From NCBI GenBank assembly GCA_016287075.1, contig JAEEVC010000006.1:1-64000 (forward strand): DNA of 64,000 nt, written 5' to 3'. The position numbers and the translations under genes are program-made. Source of the DNA: Bacteroidales bacterium (GTDB taxonomy: Bacteria; Bacteroidota; Bacteroidia; Bacteroidales; UBA932). A model generated the notes under the pieces. That model saw nothing but the letters and a program-made list of their open reading frames with translations, ran no database searches and had not been told where the DNA came from. Each line of letters begins with the position of its first letter. Positions within the stretch are counted from its first letter, which is position 1. Positions 9,338 to 18,700 of this stretch are shown here, piece after piece.

Positions 9338-9924
9338 AGGGCGAGGAAGTTGCGGAGGATCCGGGCCCCGGCGGGACCGCTCTTCTCCGGGTGGAACTGG
9401 GTGCCGTAGAAATTGTCCCGCCGGAGCGCCGCGCTGAACGGAACGCCATGGACGGTCCGGGCGACGGTGTCGGGACAGATATCCGCGTAATAGGAGTGGA
9501 CATAATAGACGAAGGGATCCTCCGGGAAGCCCTCGAACAACGGGGACTGCCTGTGGGTCAGGATGTTCCATCCCATGTGCGGGATCTTCAGCGAAGGATC
9601 GGTCCGACGGAAGCGGCGGACATCGGTGCGGAAAATGCCGAGCCCTTCCGCATCGCCCTCTTCCGTGTGGCGGCAGAGGATCTGCATGCCGACGCAGATG
9701 CCGAGGACGGGCTGGGAAAGGGACCGGATCAGCGCATCCAGACCCGCTGTGCGGAGGCTCGCAACAGCCACGGATGCATCGCCCACGCCGGGCAGGATGA
9801 CCTTGTCCGCGGCGCGGAGCACCGCAGGATCGGCCGTCAGGACGGTCTCCCCCGCCCCGCAGCGCTGCAGTGCGTTCAATACCGACCGGACATTGCCGGC
9901 CTCATAGTCCACGACCGCGATCAT
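9334..9924 (-). CDS. hisH: Imidazole glycerol phosphate synthase, glutaminase subunit
   Basis: A 196-residue class I glutamine amidotransferase that feeds ammonia to HisF. The nucleophile is in LGICVGMQ (about residue 81), and the catalytic His-Glu pair lies in YGTQFHPEKSG near the C-terminus. The oxyanion segment PGVGDA is also present. It lies between hisB and hisA, overlapping each by 4 bases. In contrast to PurF of the neighbouring operon, all glutaminase residues here are intact. Confidence 0.97.
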   Translation of the reverse strand: MIAVVDYEAGNVRSVLNALQRCGAGETVLTADPAVLRAADKVILPGVGDASVAVASLRTAGLDALIRSLSQPVLGICVGMQILCRHTEEGDAEGLGIFRTDVRRFRRTDPSLKIPHMGWNILTHRQSPLFEGFPEDPFVYYVHSYYADICPDTVARTVHGVPFSAALRRDNFYGTQFHPEKSGPAGARILRNFLAL

Positions 9925-11036
9925 AACATGCCTTTGCTGCTGGGGATGTCATAGCGGAACGGCTCCTGCCGCACCGCGCAGCCGAGCGCCCGGGCGAAAG
10001 CCTTGAAGACGGCCTCGGCGAGGTGGTGGTTGTTTTCCCCCGCGGCTTCGATGTGGAGGTTGCAGCGGAGCGCCGTGCAGAGGGAATGGAAGAAATGCTT
10101 GAACATCTCGGTCGGCGTGTCCCCGACATATTCCCGGGTGAAAACGACGTTCCAGGCGAAGTCCGTCCGCCCGCCGAGATCCAGCAGGACCCGGGCGTCG
10201 CACTCGTCCATCGGCACGGCGAAGCCGTAGCGGGCGATGCCCCGGCGGTCGCCGAGCGCCGCCAGGAGGGTCTCGCCGAGGGTGATGGCAATGTCTTCCA
10301 TCGTATGGTGCTCATCGATGTCCAGGTCCCCCTTTGCGTCCACCTGCAGGGCGATGCCGCTGTGGTGCGGGATCTGGTCCAGCATGTGGTCGAGGAAGCG
10401 GAGGCCCGTATCGACATGGGATTCCATCCGGCCGTCGAGGTCCACGGCAACGCGGATCCGCGTCTCGCGCGTCTCCCGGACGCGCTCGGCGCGGCGGACG
10501 CCCCGGCGGAGGAATTCAGCGATCGCCGACCAGTCCTCCGTGACAAGGACGCAAGCCTGGCGCACGGCATCCTCGACGGCGGCGGGATCCGCCAGCAGGA
10601 TGGCCTGAGCACCGAGGTTTTTCGCGAACTGCACGTCGGTCAGCCGGTCGCCGATGACGTAGCTGCCCGCCATGTCGTATGCGCCGTCCAAATAGTCCTT
10701 GAACAGGGCCGTGCCGGGTTTCCGCGTCGGTGCTCCGTCTGCAGGGAAAGTCACGTCGATGCGTTCGTCGTCGAACGTAACGCCCTCACCGGAAAGCGTT
10801 TCCAGCATCAGTTCATGACAAGGACGGAAGGTCTCCTCCGGGAAGGCGGGCGTTCCGAGGCCGTCCTGGTTGGAGGCCAGGACCAGCCGGTACGGCAAGC
10901 CGCGGAGGACGCGGAGCGCCCCGATGGCGCCGGGCACGAAGTGGAATTTCGACAGGCTGTCGATCTGCTCGTCCTCCGGCTCGCGGAGAATCGTGCCGTC
11001 GCGGTCGATGAATAGGACTTTAGGCTTGGCGTTCAT
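9921..11036 (-). CDS. hisB: Bifunctional histidinol-phosphatase / imidazoleglycerol-phosphate dehydratase
   Basis: A 371-residue fusion. The N-terminal HAD phosphatase (about 1-165) has FIDRDGTI, SNQDG and the GDRLTD motif. The C-terminal dehydratase has the manganese-binding EHHTMED and ENNHHLAEA motifs and HFFHSL. In E. coli HisB a zinc loop (C-x-H, C-x-C) lies before RKP. Here the equivalent stretch is DVTFPADGAPTRKP with none of the four ligands. From memory this resembles other Bacteroidota HisB sequences, so it is probably a lineage form rather than damage. It overlaps hisC by 17 and hisH by 4 bases. Confidence 0.95.
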   Translation of the reverse strand: MNAKPKVLFIDRDGTILREPEDEQIDSLSKFHFVPGAIGALRVLRGLPYRLVLASNQDGLGTPAFPEETFRPCHELMLETLSGEGVTFDDERIDVTFPADGAPTRKPGTALFKDYLDGAYDMAGSYVIGDRLTDVQFAKNLGAQAILLADPAAVEDAVRQACVLVTEDWSAIAEFLRRGVRRAERVRETRETRIRVAVDLDGRMESHVDTGLRFLDHMLDQIPHHSGIALQVDAKGDLDIDEHHTMEDIAITLGETLLAALGDRRGIARYGFAVPMDECDARVLLDLGGRTDFAWNVVFTREYVGDTPTEMFKHFFHSLCTALRCNLHIEAAGENNHHLAEAVFKAFARALGCAVRQEPFRYDIPSSKGML

Positions 11037-12069
11037 AGGCTTGGAGGCTTTGGAGAAGCTTTTGGTTTTCTTCCGGCGTACCGATTGTCAGGCGGAGGGC
11101 AGGGCCGCAGCCGGCCGTGGTGGAGCGGTCGCGGACGATGATGCCGTCGGCGAGGAGATGGCGGTACAGGCCCTTCGGGTCCGGGGTCTGCACCAGCAGG
11201 AAATTGGCGTCGCTCGGGAAGACGTGAAGGATGCAGCGGAAGCCTTTCAACTTGTCAATCAGCATCTTCCGCTCCGCCTTCAAGGTAGCGACCTCCGCCG
11301 CCGTGCGGACCGGATCGAGGCTCCGGAGCGCCAGGGCGAGCGTATCCGTACCGATGTTGTAGGGATAGCGGACCCGGTCGAAGAGGGTGATGATCCGGGG
11401 GTCGGCCAGGGTGATGCCGATGCGGAGTCCCGCCAGGCCCCAGGCCTTGGAAAGGGTCTGCAGGACGATGAGACGGGGATATTCGGCCAGCAGACGGGAG
11501 AGAGACCCCTGCCCGGAAAAGTCGGCGTAGGCCTCATCCAGCACGACCATGCCGGGGAAACGCTCCAGCAGGGCGCGGATGTCCGCCTCGGGGAAGGCAT
11601 TGCCGGTCGGATTGTTCGGGGAACAAATGAACAGGAGCCGGCTGTTCCCGTCCGCGGCGGCCAGCAGCCGGTCGACCGGCAGGGAGAAGTCCGGCTCCAG
11701 GGGCACGGCGCGGTATGCCACGTCGTTGACATCGGCACAGACCCGGTACATGCCGTAGCTCGGGGCGATGGCGACGGCATTATCGATCCCCGGGCGGCAG
11801 AAAACCCTGTAGCAGAGGTCGATGGACTCGTCGCTCCCGTTGCCGAGGAAAACCTGTTCCGGCGCAAAACCTTTCAACGACGCGATGCGTTCGAGCAGTT
11901 GCGAGCGGAGCAGGCGGGCCGGGTAGCGGTTCAGGCCTTCACCGTACGGGTTCTCATTGGCATCCAGAAGGATGCCAAGGGCCCCGCGGTACTCGTCCCT
12001 CGCCGTGGAATACGGCTCCAGATTGCGGATATTGTCCCGCACAAGACGCAGTATGTCAGTTCTTTCCAT
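11020..12069 (-). CDS. hisC: Histidinol-phosphate aminotransferase
   Basis: A 349-residue fold-type I PLP enzyme that converts imidazole acetol phosphate to histidinol phosphate with glutamate. LDANENPYGEGLNRYP at the N-terminus, SPNNPTGN, LDEAYADF and the PLP lysine in TLSKAWGLAG identify the family. Although the frame is open to 12372, the start at 12069 (MERTDILRLV) gives the normal length and a 14-base overlap with hisD. Confidence 0.96.
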   Translation of the reverse strand: MERTDILRLVRDNIRNLEPYSTARDEYRGALGILLDANENPYGEGLNRYPARLLRSQLLERIASLKGFAPEQVFLGNGSDESIDLCYRVFCRPGIDNAVAIAPSYGMYRVCADVNDVAYRAVPLEPDFSLPVDRLLAAADGNSRLLFICSPNNPTGNAFPEADIRALLERFPGMVVLDEAYADFSGQGSLSRLLAEYPRLIVLQTLSKAWGLAGLRIGITLADPRIITLFDRVRYPYNIGTDTLALALRSLDPVRTAAEVATLKAERKMLIDKLKGFRCILHVFPSDANFLLVQTPDPKGLYRHLLADGIIVRDRSTTAGCGPALRLTIGTPEENQKLLQSLQAYERQA

Positions 12070-13348
12070 AATCTCCCTCCAGTCGGATGCGTACGGCTTC
12101 GGCATGGGCGTCCAGCCCCTCGGCCCGGGCCATGCCGATGATGGTATCTCCCAGACGGGACAGGCCTTCCCGCGAGATTTGCTGATAGGTGACGGCGTGC
12201 AGGAAACTGTCGACGCCGAGCCCGCTCCAGGCGGAAGCGAGGCCGAGGGTCGGCAGGGTGTGATTGGTGCCGCTGGCATAGTCGCCGGCGCTCTCCGGCG
12301 CGTAGTTGCCGATGAAGACGCTGCCCGCCGCCGTGACCGACTCCGCGTCGGACGCCGCGTTCTCCGTCGCAAGGATCAGATGTTCCGGCGCATATGCGTT
12401 CGCAAAGTCCATCCGGTCCGCCGGGTCGGCGAAAACGAGGATGCGGCTCTCGGCCAGGGCGGCATCGACGATGCCCTGCCGCGGCAGGAGCGCCTTCTGG
12501 CGCGCGACTTCCGCCTCGACGGCATCGGCCATCGCCGCATCGGCGCAGACGAGCATCACCTGGCTGTCTGGGCCATGCTCGGCCTGGGACAGGAGGTCTG
12601 CCGCCACGAAGGCCGGCACGGCGCTTACGTCCGCGATGACCATGACCTCGGACGGTCCGGCCGGCATGTCGATGGCGACGCCTTCACGGTTAACCAACTG
12701 CTTGGCTTTCAGGACATAGCGGTTACCCGGTCCGAAAATCTTGTCGCATTTCGGGACCGTCTCCGTGCCGTAGGCCATGGCAGCGATGGCCTGGGCGCCG
12801 CCGAGCTTGAACACGGTCCGGATGCCACAGAGACGGGCGGCGAAGAGGATCGCCGGGGCGATGCGGCCTTCCTTGTCCGGCGGCGTCGAAAGGATGCAGT
12901 CCCTGCATCCCGCCACAGCAGCGGGGATGGCCAGCATCAGAACGGTCGAGAACAGGGGGGCCGAACCGCCGGGGACATAAAGTCCCGCGCGGCCGACCGG
13001 CAGGTAGCGCCTGCGGCAGATGATGCCTTCCCCGTCGTCCCAGACGACTTCCCCGGGGCGCTGCTTTTCGTGGAAGGTCCGGATCCGGGCGTAAGCGGCG
13101 CGGATGGCCGCCTGCAGGGCCGCAGGAACGGCTTTTTCCGCTTCGGCGAATTCCGCCTCGCTGACCCGCCAGTCCGCGGGGACCGTCCCGTCGATCGACG
13201 CTACGACAGCCCGCAGGCCGGCATCCCCTTCCCCGCGGACGCGGGAAAGGATTTCCGCGACCCGGCCTTGGAGGGCGGCATCGTCCCGGCTGACCCGGGC
13301 GGTGAGGGCCGGCCAGAGCGACCGGTCCGCTTCGATGTACCTTTTCAT
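12056..13348 (-). CDS. hisD: Histidinol dehydrogenase
   Basis: A 430-residue zinc enzyme that oxidises histidinol to histidine in two NAD-dependent steps. Diagnostic segments are GRAGLYVPGGSAPLFS (about 137), KIFGPGNRYVLKAKQ, DMPAGPSEVMVI, LLSQAEHGPDSQ and the catalytic APEHLIL. It starts 2 bases after the hisG stop and overlaps hisC. Length is normal for the family. Confidence 0.97.
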   Translation of the reverse strand: MKRYIEADRSLWPALTARVSRDDAALQGRVAEILSRVRGEGDAGLRAVVASIDGTVPADWRVSEAEFAEAEKAVPAALQAAIRAAYARIRTFHEKQRPGEVVWDDGEGIICRRRYLPVGRAGLYVPGGSAPLFSTVLMLAIPAAVAGCRDCILSTPPDKEGRIAPAILFAARLCGIRTVFKLGGAQAIAAMAYGTETVPKCDKIFGPGNRYVLKAKQLVNREGVAIDMPAGPSEVMVIADVSAVPAFVAADLLSQAEHGPDSQVMLVCADAAMADAVEAEVARQKALLPRQGIVDAALAESRILVFADPADRMDFANAYAPEHLILATENAASDAESVTAAGSVFIGNYAPESAGDYASGTNHTLPTLGLASAWSGLGVDSFLHAVTYQQISREGLSRLGDTIIGMARAEGLDAHAEAVRIRLEGDYGKN

Positions 13349-13350
13349 GG

Positions 13351-14214
13351 TCAGTCGATGATCTTGTCCACGTTCAGCACCAGGATGCCCTCCGCGCCGA
13401 TGGCCTTGAGCCGCTCGACCGTCTGCCAGAGAGAGGCTTCCTCCACGACGGAGTGGACCGAGCTCCAGCCCGGGATGGCCAGGGGCATGACGGTCGGGCT
13501 CCGCATCGCCTGCAGCAGGGAGAAGGCCTCCTGCAGCCGGTCGGTAGGGATGTTCATCAGCAGATACTTCTTGCCGCGGCTCTCCAGGGCGGCGTCGAAG
13601 CGGAAGAGGATCCGCTCCAGCAGCGCCTGCTTTTCCGCCGGAAGCCCGGGGCGGGCGATGAGCACGGCCTCGCTCCGCAGCACGGACGCCACCTCCACGA
13701 GCCCGTTCGAGACCAGGGTCCCGCCGGAGGACACGATGTCGAAGATGGCATCGGCGATTCCGGCCGCCGGGGCGATCTCCACCGAGCCCCGGATTTCCCG
13801 GATCTCGGCATCGATCCCGCTTTCATCCAGATACTTCCGGAGGATGCGGGGATAGGACGTCGCGATGGATTTCCCCTGCAGCCAAGCCGGGAAGAAGTCC
13901 TCCGGAGCGGGGAATACCGTCTTCGGGACCGCCAGCGAAAGGCGGCAGTGGCCGAAGGCGAGTTTCCGGACCGTCTCCACGGCGGCGCCGGTCTCGGCCA
14001 CCTCGTTGAGTCCGACGATGCCGATGTCCGCCGCGCCGTCCGCGACGACCCCGGGGATGTCGTCATCCCGCAGATACAGGACCTCCAGCGGGAAATTCTC
14101 CGCCTTGCCGAGGAATTTCCGCTTCGCGTCATCGACGCCGATGCCCGCGTCGCGGAGGAGTTTGAGGCTGTCCTCGTTCAGCCGTCCCTTGGACTGGATT
14201 GCCAATCTGATCAT
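13351..14214 (-). CDS. hisG: ATP phosphoribosyltransferase (long form)
   Basis: A 287-residue enzyme of the first committed step: ATP plus PRPP to phosphoribosyl-ATP. RLAIQSKGRLNEDS at the N-terminus and the PRPP loop region DIVSSGGTLVSNGL (about 175-190) are clear. The C-terminal third (about 215-287) matches the ACT-like regulatory domain of the long, HisZ-independent form, which is feedback-inhibited by histidine. Two start codons are possible. I prefer ATG 14214 because AAAGG lies 6 bases upstream of it, whereas ATG 14220 directly abuts that site. The gene is preceded by the leader-peptide attenuator at 14246-14364. Confidence 0.95.
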   Translation of the reverse strand: MIRLAIQSKGRLNEDSLKLLRDAGIGVDDAKRKFLGKAENFPLEVLYLRDDDIPGVVADGAADIGIVGLNEVAETGAAVETVRKLAFGHCRLSLAVPKTVFPAPEDFFPAWLQGKSIATSYPRILRKYLDESGIDAEIREIRGSVEIAPAAGIADAIFDIVSSGGTLVSNGLVEVASVLRSEAVLIARPGLPAEKQALLERILFRFDAALESRGKKYLLMNIPTDRLQEAFSLLQAMRSPTVMPLAIPGWSSVHSVVEEASLWQTVERLKAIGAEGILVLNVDKIID

Positions 14215-14245
14215 ATTCATCCTTTGTCAAGTCGTTCGACACCTT

Positions 14246-14283
14246 AATAATAAAAGGGGGACCTGCCGCCTGGCAAGCCCCCC
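14246..14283 (-). terminator. Intrinsic terminator in the his leader (attenuator arm 3:4)
   Basis: Read on the minus strand, GGGGGGCTTGCC, a 4-base loop and GGCAGGTCCCCC form a 12-bp stem with two G-U pairs. It is followed by TTTTATTATT. The stem ends 31 bases upstream of the hisG ATG at 14214. It is a textbook intrinsic terminator placed before the first structural gene, which fits conditional termination. Confidence 0.88.
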
Positions 14284-14338
14284 CGCGTCTTTCCGGACAC
14301 GCTCCGCTCACCAGACCTATCGGGCCGGGAAATGGTGA
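14272..14338 (-). promoter_or_regulatory. his attenuator: competing 1:2 and 2:3 hairpins
   Basis: On the minus strand TCACCA inside the His codons (14333-14338) can pair with TGGTGA (14308-14313), giving hairpin 1:2. The overlapping GGTGAGC (14306-14312) can instead pair over all 7 positions, two of them G-U, with GCTTGCC (14272-14278). That sequence is the inner part of the 5' arm of the terminator. A ribosome stalled on the His codons would block 1:2, favour 2:3 and prevent termination. This is the classical amino-acid attenuation logic, read directly from the sequence. Confidence 0.82.
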
Positions 14339-14364
14339 TGGAAATGAGCGATGTTCCTGAACAT
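14317..14364 (-). CDS. hisL: his operon leader peptide
   Basis: A 15-codon open frame, MFRNIAHFHHHFPAR, with four His codons in a five-codon window (HFHHH). It starts 8 bases after the -7 box, so its mRNA is nearly leaderless. The stop TAG lies 4 bases before segment 2 of the attenuator. By analogy with enterobacterial hisL, the peptide has no function of its own; ribosome progress through the His codons senses charged tRNA-His. No homology search was possible. Confidence 0.85.
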   Translation of the reverse strand: MFRNIAHFHHHFPAR

Positions 14365-14372
14365 ATCGAAAG

Positions 14373-14404
14373 CAAAGATAAAGAATAAGTTCCGACTTTG
14401 CAAA
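14373..14404 (-). promoter_or_regulatory. his operon promoter
   Basis: On the minus strand TTTG (14401-14404) is separated by 20 bases from TATCTTTG (14373-14380), a full match to the Bacteroidota -33/-7 consensus. It drives the leader peptide and hisG-IE. Confidence 0.82.
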
Positions 14405-14466
14405 TTTTCGATGATTATCAACAGGTACCATGTTGAAAAAAAGTTTGAAAAAAGGAAGGGACGCCC

Positions 14467-14497
14467 TTGCGCCGTTCGGATTTTCCGCGTAACTTTG
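14467..14497 (+). promoter_or_regulatory. Purine operon promoter
   Basis: TTG (14467-14469), a 20-base gap and TAACTTTG (14490-14497) form a good Bacteroidota promoter 40 bases before purC. It is divergent from the his promoter, with about 60 bases between the two -33 elements. I see no purine riboswitch-like structure in the short leader. Confidence 0.8.
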
Positions 14498-14537
14498 TAT
14501 CCCGTTGTTAGTGGTAATTCTTAAACCTTTTGTATAT

Positions 14538-15218
14538 ATGGAACGTATCTACACGGGTAAGACCAAGGATGTCTTCGCTCTCGACAACGGTCACTATCTC
14601 CTCAAGTTCAAAGACGACTGCACCGGAAAGGACGGCGTGTTCGATCCGGGTGAAAACTCCATCGGCCTGACCATCGAAGGGGTCGGCGACGTCAACCTGA
14701 GGATGTCCATCCATTTCTTCGAGAAACTCAATGCCGCCGGCATCCGCACCCACTTCGTCAGCGCGGACCTCGCCAACACGACCATGGAAGTCCTGCCCGC
14801 CAAGGTTTTCGGCCACGGGCTGGAGGTGATCTGCCGCCACAAGGCGGTCGGGAGTTTCATCCGCCGCTACGGCGAGTACATCGAACCGGGCGCCGACCTC
14901 CCTGCCTACGTGGAAATGACGTTCAAGAATGATGCGAAGGGCGACCCGCTCGTGACCAAGGACGGCCTCATCGTCCTCGGCATCATGACCGCGGAGCAGT
15001 ACGACGCCATCAAGGAAATGACCCAGCGCATCACCCGCATCGTCGCGGACGACATGCTCGAAAAGGGCCTGGTCCTCTACGACATCAAGTTCGAGTTCGG
15101 GTACGACGCCGACGGCAAGGTGATGCTCATCGACGAGATCGCCTCCGGCAACATGCGCGTGTACAAGGACGGCGAATACATCGACCCGATGACCCTTTCC
15201 AAGCTCTTCTTCGCATGA
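14538..15218 (+). CDS. purC: SAICAR synthase (first of two)
   Basis: A 226-residue phosphoribosylaminoimidazole-succinocarboxamide synthase that joins CAIR and aspartate with ATP. The start [24 protein letters not shown] and the C-terminal [19 protein letters not shown] with EIASGNMR are family signatures. The frame is open to 14505, but the ATG at 14538 is the normal start; no Shine-Dalgarno site is seen. It is first in the purine operon and overlaps purE by 4 bases. A second, clearly different SAICAR synthase follows purL in the same operon. Confidence 0.95.
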   Translation: MERIYTGKTKDVFALDNGHYLLKFKDDCTGKDGVFDPGENSIGLTIEGVGDVNLRMSIHFFEKLNAAGIRTHFVSADLANTTMEVLPAKVFGHGLEVICRHKAVGSFIRRYGEYIEPGADLPAYVEMTFKNDAKGDPLVTKDGLIVLGIMTAEQYDAIKEMTQRITRIVADDMLEKGLVLYDIKFEFGYDADGKVMLIDEIASGNMRVYKDGEYIDPMTLSKLFFA

Positions 15219-15685
15219 GGAAGGTAGCCGTCATCATGGGCAGCGCCAGCGACCGGGACGTCATGGCCCCGGCCTGGGAAACGCTCGAAGCGTTCGGCAT
15301 CCCGTACGAGAAGCGCGTCCTCAGCGCCCACCGCAATCCCGGGCCGCTCGCCGACTACGTCGCCGGCCTGGCCGGGCAGGGTTTCGGCGCCGTCATCGCC
15401 GGAGCGGGCGGAGCCGCCCACCTGCCGGGCGTGATCGCCGCCCTCACGACCCTCCCCGTCATCGGCGTGCCCGTGAAGTCCAAGGCGCTCGGCGGCCTGG
15501 ATTCCCTGCTCTCCATCGTCCAGATGCCCTCCGGCATCCCCGTCGCGACGATGGCCATCGACGGGGCGAAGAATGCCGCCCTCTACGCGGCTGCGATATT
15601 CGCCCTCTCGGACGAAGGCCTCGCAGGGAAACTCGCGGAATTCCGGAGAGTCCAAAGCGACAAGGTCCTGCAAACCGTAATCTGA
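15215..15685 (+). CDS. purE: 5-(carboxyamino)imidazole ribonucleotide mutase
   Basis: A 156-residue PurE with MGSASD, the catalytic [17 protein letters not shown] and [12 protein letters not shown] motifs of the class I (N5-CAIR mutase) type. Class I PurE normally needs PurK to make N5-CAIR, and no purK occurs in this window, so it must lie elsewhere if the pathway is complete. It begins inside the last codons of purC (ATGA overlap). The gap to purL holds an inverted repeat. Confidence 0.95.
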   Translation: MRKVAVIMGSASDRDVMAPAWETLEAFGIPYEKRVLSAHRNPGPLADYVAGLAGQGFGAVIAGAGGAAHLPGVIAALTTLPVIGVPVKSKALGGLDSLLSIVQMPSGIPVATMAIDGAKNAALYAAAIFALSDEGLAGKLAEFRRVQSDKVLQTVI

Positions 15686-15689
15686 CATG

Positions 15690-15722
15690 ATGCCCACCCG
15701 CGCACCCCGCAACGGTGGGCAT
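15690..15722 (+). other. Hairpin between purE and purL
   Basis: ATGCCCACC (15690-15698) and GGTGGGCAT (15714-15722) form a perfect 9-bp stem with a 15-base loop in the 51-base purE-purL gap. There is no U-tract after it, so it looks more like an mRNA processing or stability element than a terminator. Confidence 0.55.
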
Positions 15723-15736
15723 CCGCTTTATAAATT

Positions 15737-18700
15737 ATGAAGACTCGACGCATCTTTGTAGAGAAAAGGGAAGCATTCCGGGTGGAGGCGGCCAGTCTCC
15801 TCGCGGAGTTCAACGAGAACCTGTCCCTGCAGCTCCCCTCCCTCCGGCTCATCCAGGTGTACGACTTGGACGGCTTTTCCGACACGCTGCTGGAGCAGTG
15901 CCGTTACAGCGTATTCGGAGAGGTGGCTACGGACACCGTCACCGACCGTTTCCCCCTCGAGGGGAAGAAATACATCGCCGTGGAATACATTCCCGGCCAG
16001 TTCGACCAGCGTGCCTCCTCCGCCGTCGCCTGCGTCCACCTCGTCGACCCGGCGGCCGACATCCGGATCCGCAGCGCACGGCTGCTGGTTTTCGCTGACG
16101 ACACTCCCGAAGAGACGCTGGCGAAGATCCGGCCCTACTTCATCAACCCCGTGGAATGCCGGGAGAAGGACCTGTCCGTCCTGGACTTCGGGGAGCAGGG
16201 CGACGTGAAGCCGCTGGAGGACCTGTCGGGCTTCCGCGACCTGACCGAGAGCGGCTATGAGGCCTTCTGCAAGGCCCATGGCCTCGCCATGAACGCGGAC
16301 GATCTCCGCGAGGTGGCGCATTACTTCCGCGCCGAACGGCGGGATCCCACCGAGACGGAACTCCGCATCCTCGACACCTACTGGAGCGACCATTGCCGCC
16401 ATACGACCTTTACCTCTGAAATCGAGGAGATTACGGTTGATGCATCCTTCCTGCGCGAGGAGATCGAGGGTTCGCTCGGACTGCTCGGGCGGATGCGGGA
16501 GGAGCTCGGCCGGACGGAAAAGCCCCTCTGCCTGATGGAACTGGCGACCATCGGCGCCCGCTGGCTCCGTGCCCACGGCAAGCTGGACGACCTGGAGCAG
16601 AGCGAGGAGAACAACGCCTGCAGCATCTTCGTGAACGTCGATGTGGACGGGAAACCGGAGAAATGGCTCCTCCAGTTCAAGAACGAGACCCACAACCACC
16701 CGACGGAGATCGAGCCGTTCGGCGGCGCGGCCACCTGCCTCGGCGGGGCGATCCGCGACCCGCTGTCCGGCCGCGCTTACGTCTATCAGGCCATGCGCGT
16801 TACCGGGGCAGGCGACGTCTGCGCCCGCGTGGCGGACACGATTCCCGGCAAACTGCCCCAGCGGATGATCAGCCGCAAGGCGGCCGCCGGTTATTCCAGC
16901 TACGGCAACCAGATCGGCCTTGCAACGACCCACGTGCGGGAAATCTATGCCGAAGGCTACACGGCCAAACGCATGGAGATCGGCGCAGTCGTCGGCGCCG
17001 TCAAGGCTTCCGCCGTCCGGCGGGAAAGCCCCGCGCCCGGCGACGTGATCCTCCTGCTCGGCGGACGGACGGGCCGCGACGGCATCGGCGGCGCGACCGG
17101 CTCCTCCAAGGAGCACAAGGAAAGCTCGCTCGAAACCTGCGGCAGCGAGGTCCAGAAAGGCAATGCGCCCGAGGAGCGGCAGCTCCAGCGCCTTTTCCGC
17201 CGCCCGGAAGTCACGCGCCTCATCAAGAAATCCAACGATTTCGGCGCCGGCGGCGTCAGCGTCGCCATCGGCGAACTCGCCGGCGGGCTTGACATCTACC
17301 TCGACCGCGTTCCGGCCAAATATGCCGGCCTCAACGCCACGGAACTCGCTATCAGCGAATCCCAGGAGCGCATGGCGGTGGTCGTGGAAGCGGCTGATAA
17401 AGAGCGGTTCATGGCGCTTTGCGCGGCCGACAACGTCGAAGTCACCCACGTGGCGGACGTCACGGGCAGCGGCCGGATGCGGATGTTCTTCCACGGGAAG
17501 CAGGTCTGCGACCTCGCCCGCTCGTTCATCGACAGCGCCGGCGCCCGGCATTTCGCCCGGGCGGCCGTCGGCGCGGTGGAGGACCGCAACCCCTTCGCCC
17601 TGAATCCGGAAGGCCGCACGCTTTCCGAGAAGATGGCCGCCGTCCTCGGATCCCCCAATGTCGCCTCCCAGAAGGGCCTTGTCGAGATGTTCGACGCCTC
17701 CATCGGCCGTTCGACCGTCCTGATGCCCTACGGCGGGAAGCGCCAGGCGACGGAGACGCAGGTTTCCGTCCAGAAACTCCCCGTTGACGGCTACACGGAC
17801 ACGGCCAGCGTCATGGCCTTCGGCTACAACCCCGACCTCGCCGTCTGGAGCCCTTATCACAGCGCGGCCTATGCGGTCGTCGAGGCCTGCACGAAAGTGG
17901 CCTGCTCGGGCGCGGACTGGTCGGGCATGCGCTTCTCCTACCAGGAATACTTTGAGAAGATGACCCGCGATCCCCACACCTGGGGAAAGCCGCTCGCGGC
18001 CCTGCTCGGCACGCTGAAAATGCAGGCGGCCCTCGGCCTGCCGTCCATTGGCGGCAAGGATTCGATGAGCGGCACCTTCGAGCACATCCATGTCCCCCCG
18101 ACCCTCGTCGCCTTCGGCATCACCACCGTCGATGCCCGGACGGTCATCTCCCCGGAATTCAAGAAGCCCGGCAACCGCATCGGCCTGCTCCGGCACACCC
18201 CGCTGGCGAACCGGATGCCCGACACCGAAGCGCTGAAGGCCAACTGGAACTGGCTGCATGACAGGATCCTGGACGGGTCCGTCGTCTCCGCATGGTCCGT
18301 CGGGTTCGGCGGCGTGGCGGAAGCCCTCGTGAAGATGGCCCTCGGCAACGGCCTCGGCGTGGACGTTTCGGTTTCCGAAGCGGACCTGTTCTCCCTCAGT
18401 TACGGCTCCGTCGTTTTCGAGATGACGGATGCCTGCCCCTTCGAGGCGATGGGCGAAGTGACCGGCGGCGGGTTCCGCATCAACGGCGAAGAACTGTCTC
18501 TCGATGCGCTCGAGAAAGCGTATGAAGGGCGTTACGCCCGCTTGTATCCCGCCCGCGTGAAGCCCCAGTTCGATGCGCCCGCACCGGCGGTCGAGCCGCA
18601 GCCTTTCTCTCCGGAAGAACTTGATTATCCGTTCGATGCAGTGGAAACGCCCATCGTCTGCCTGCCGGTCTTCCCGGGCACGAACTGCGACTACGACACG

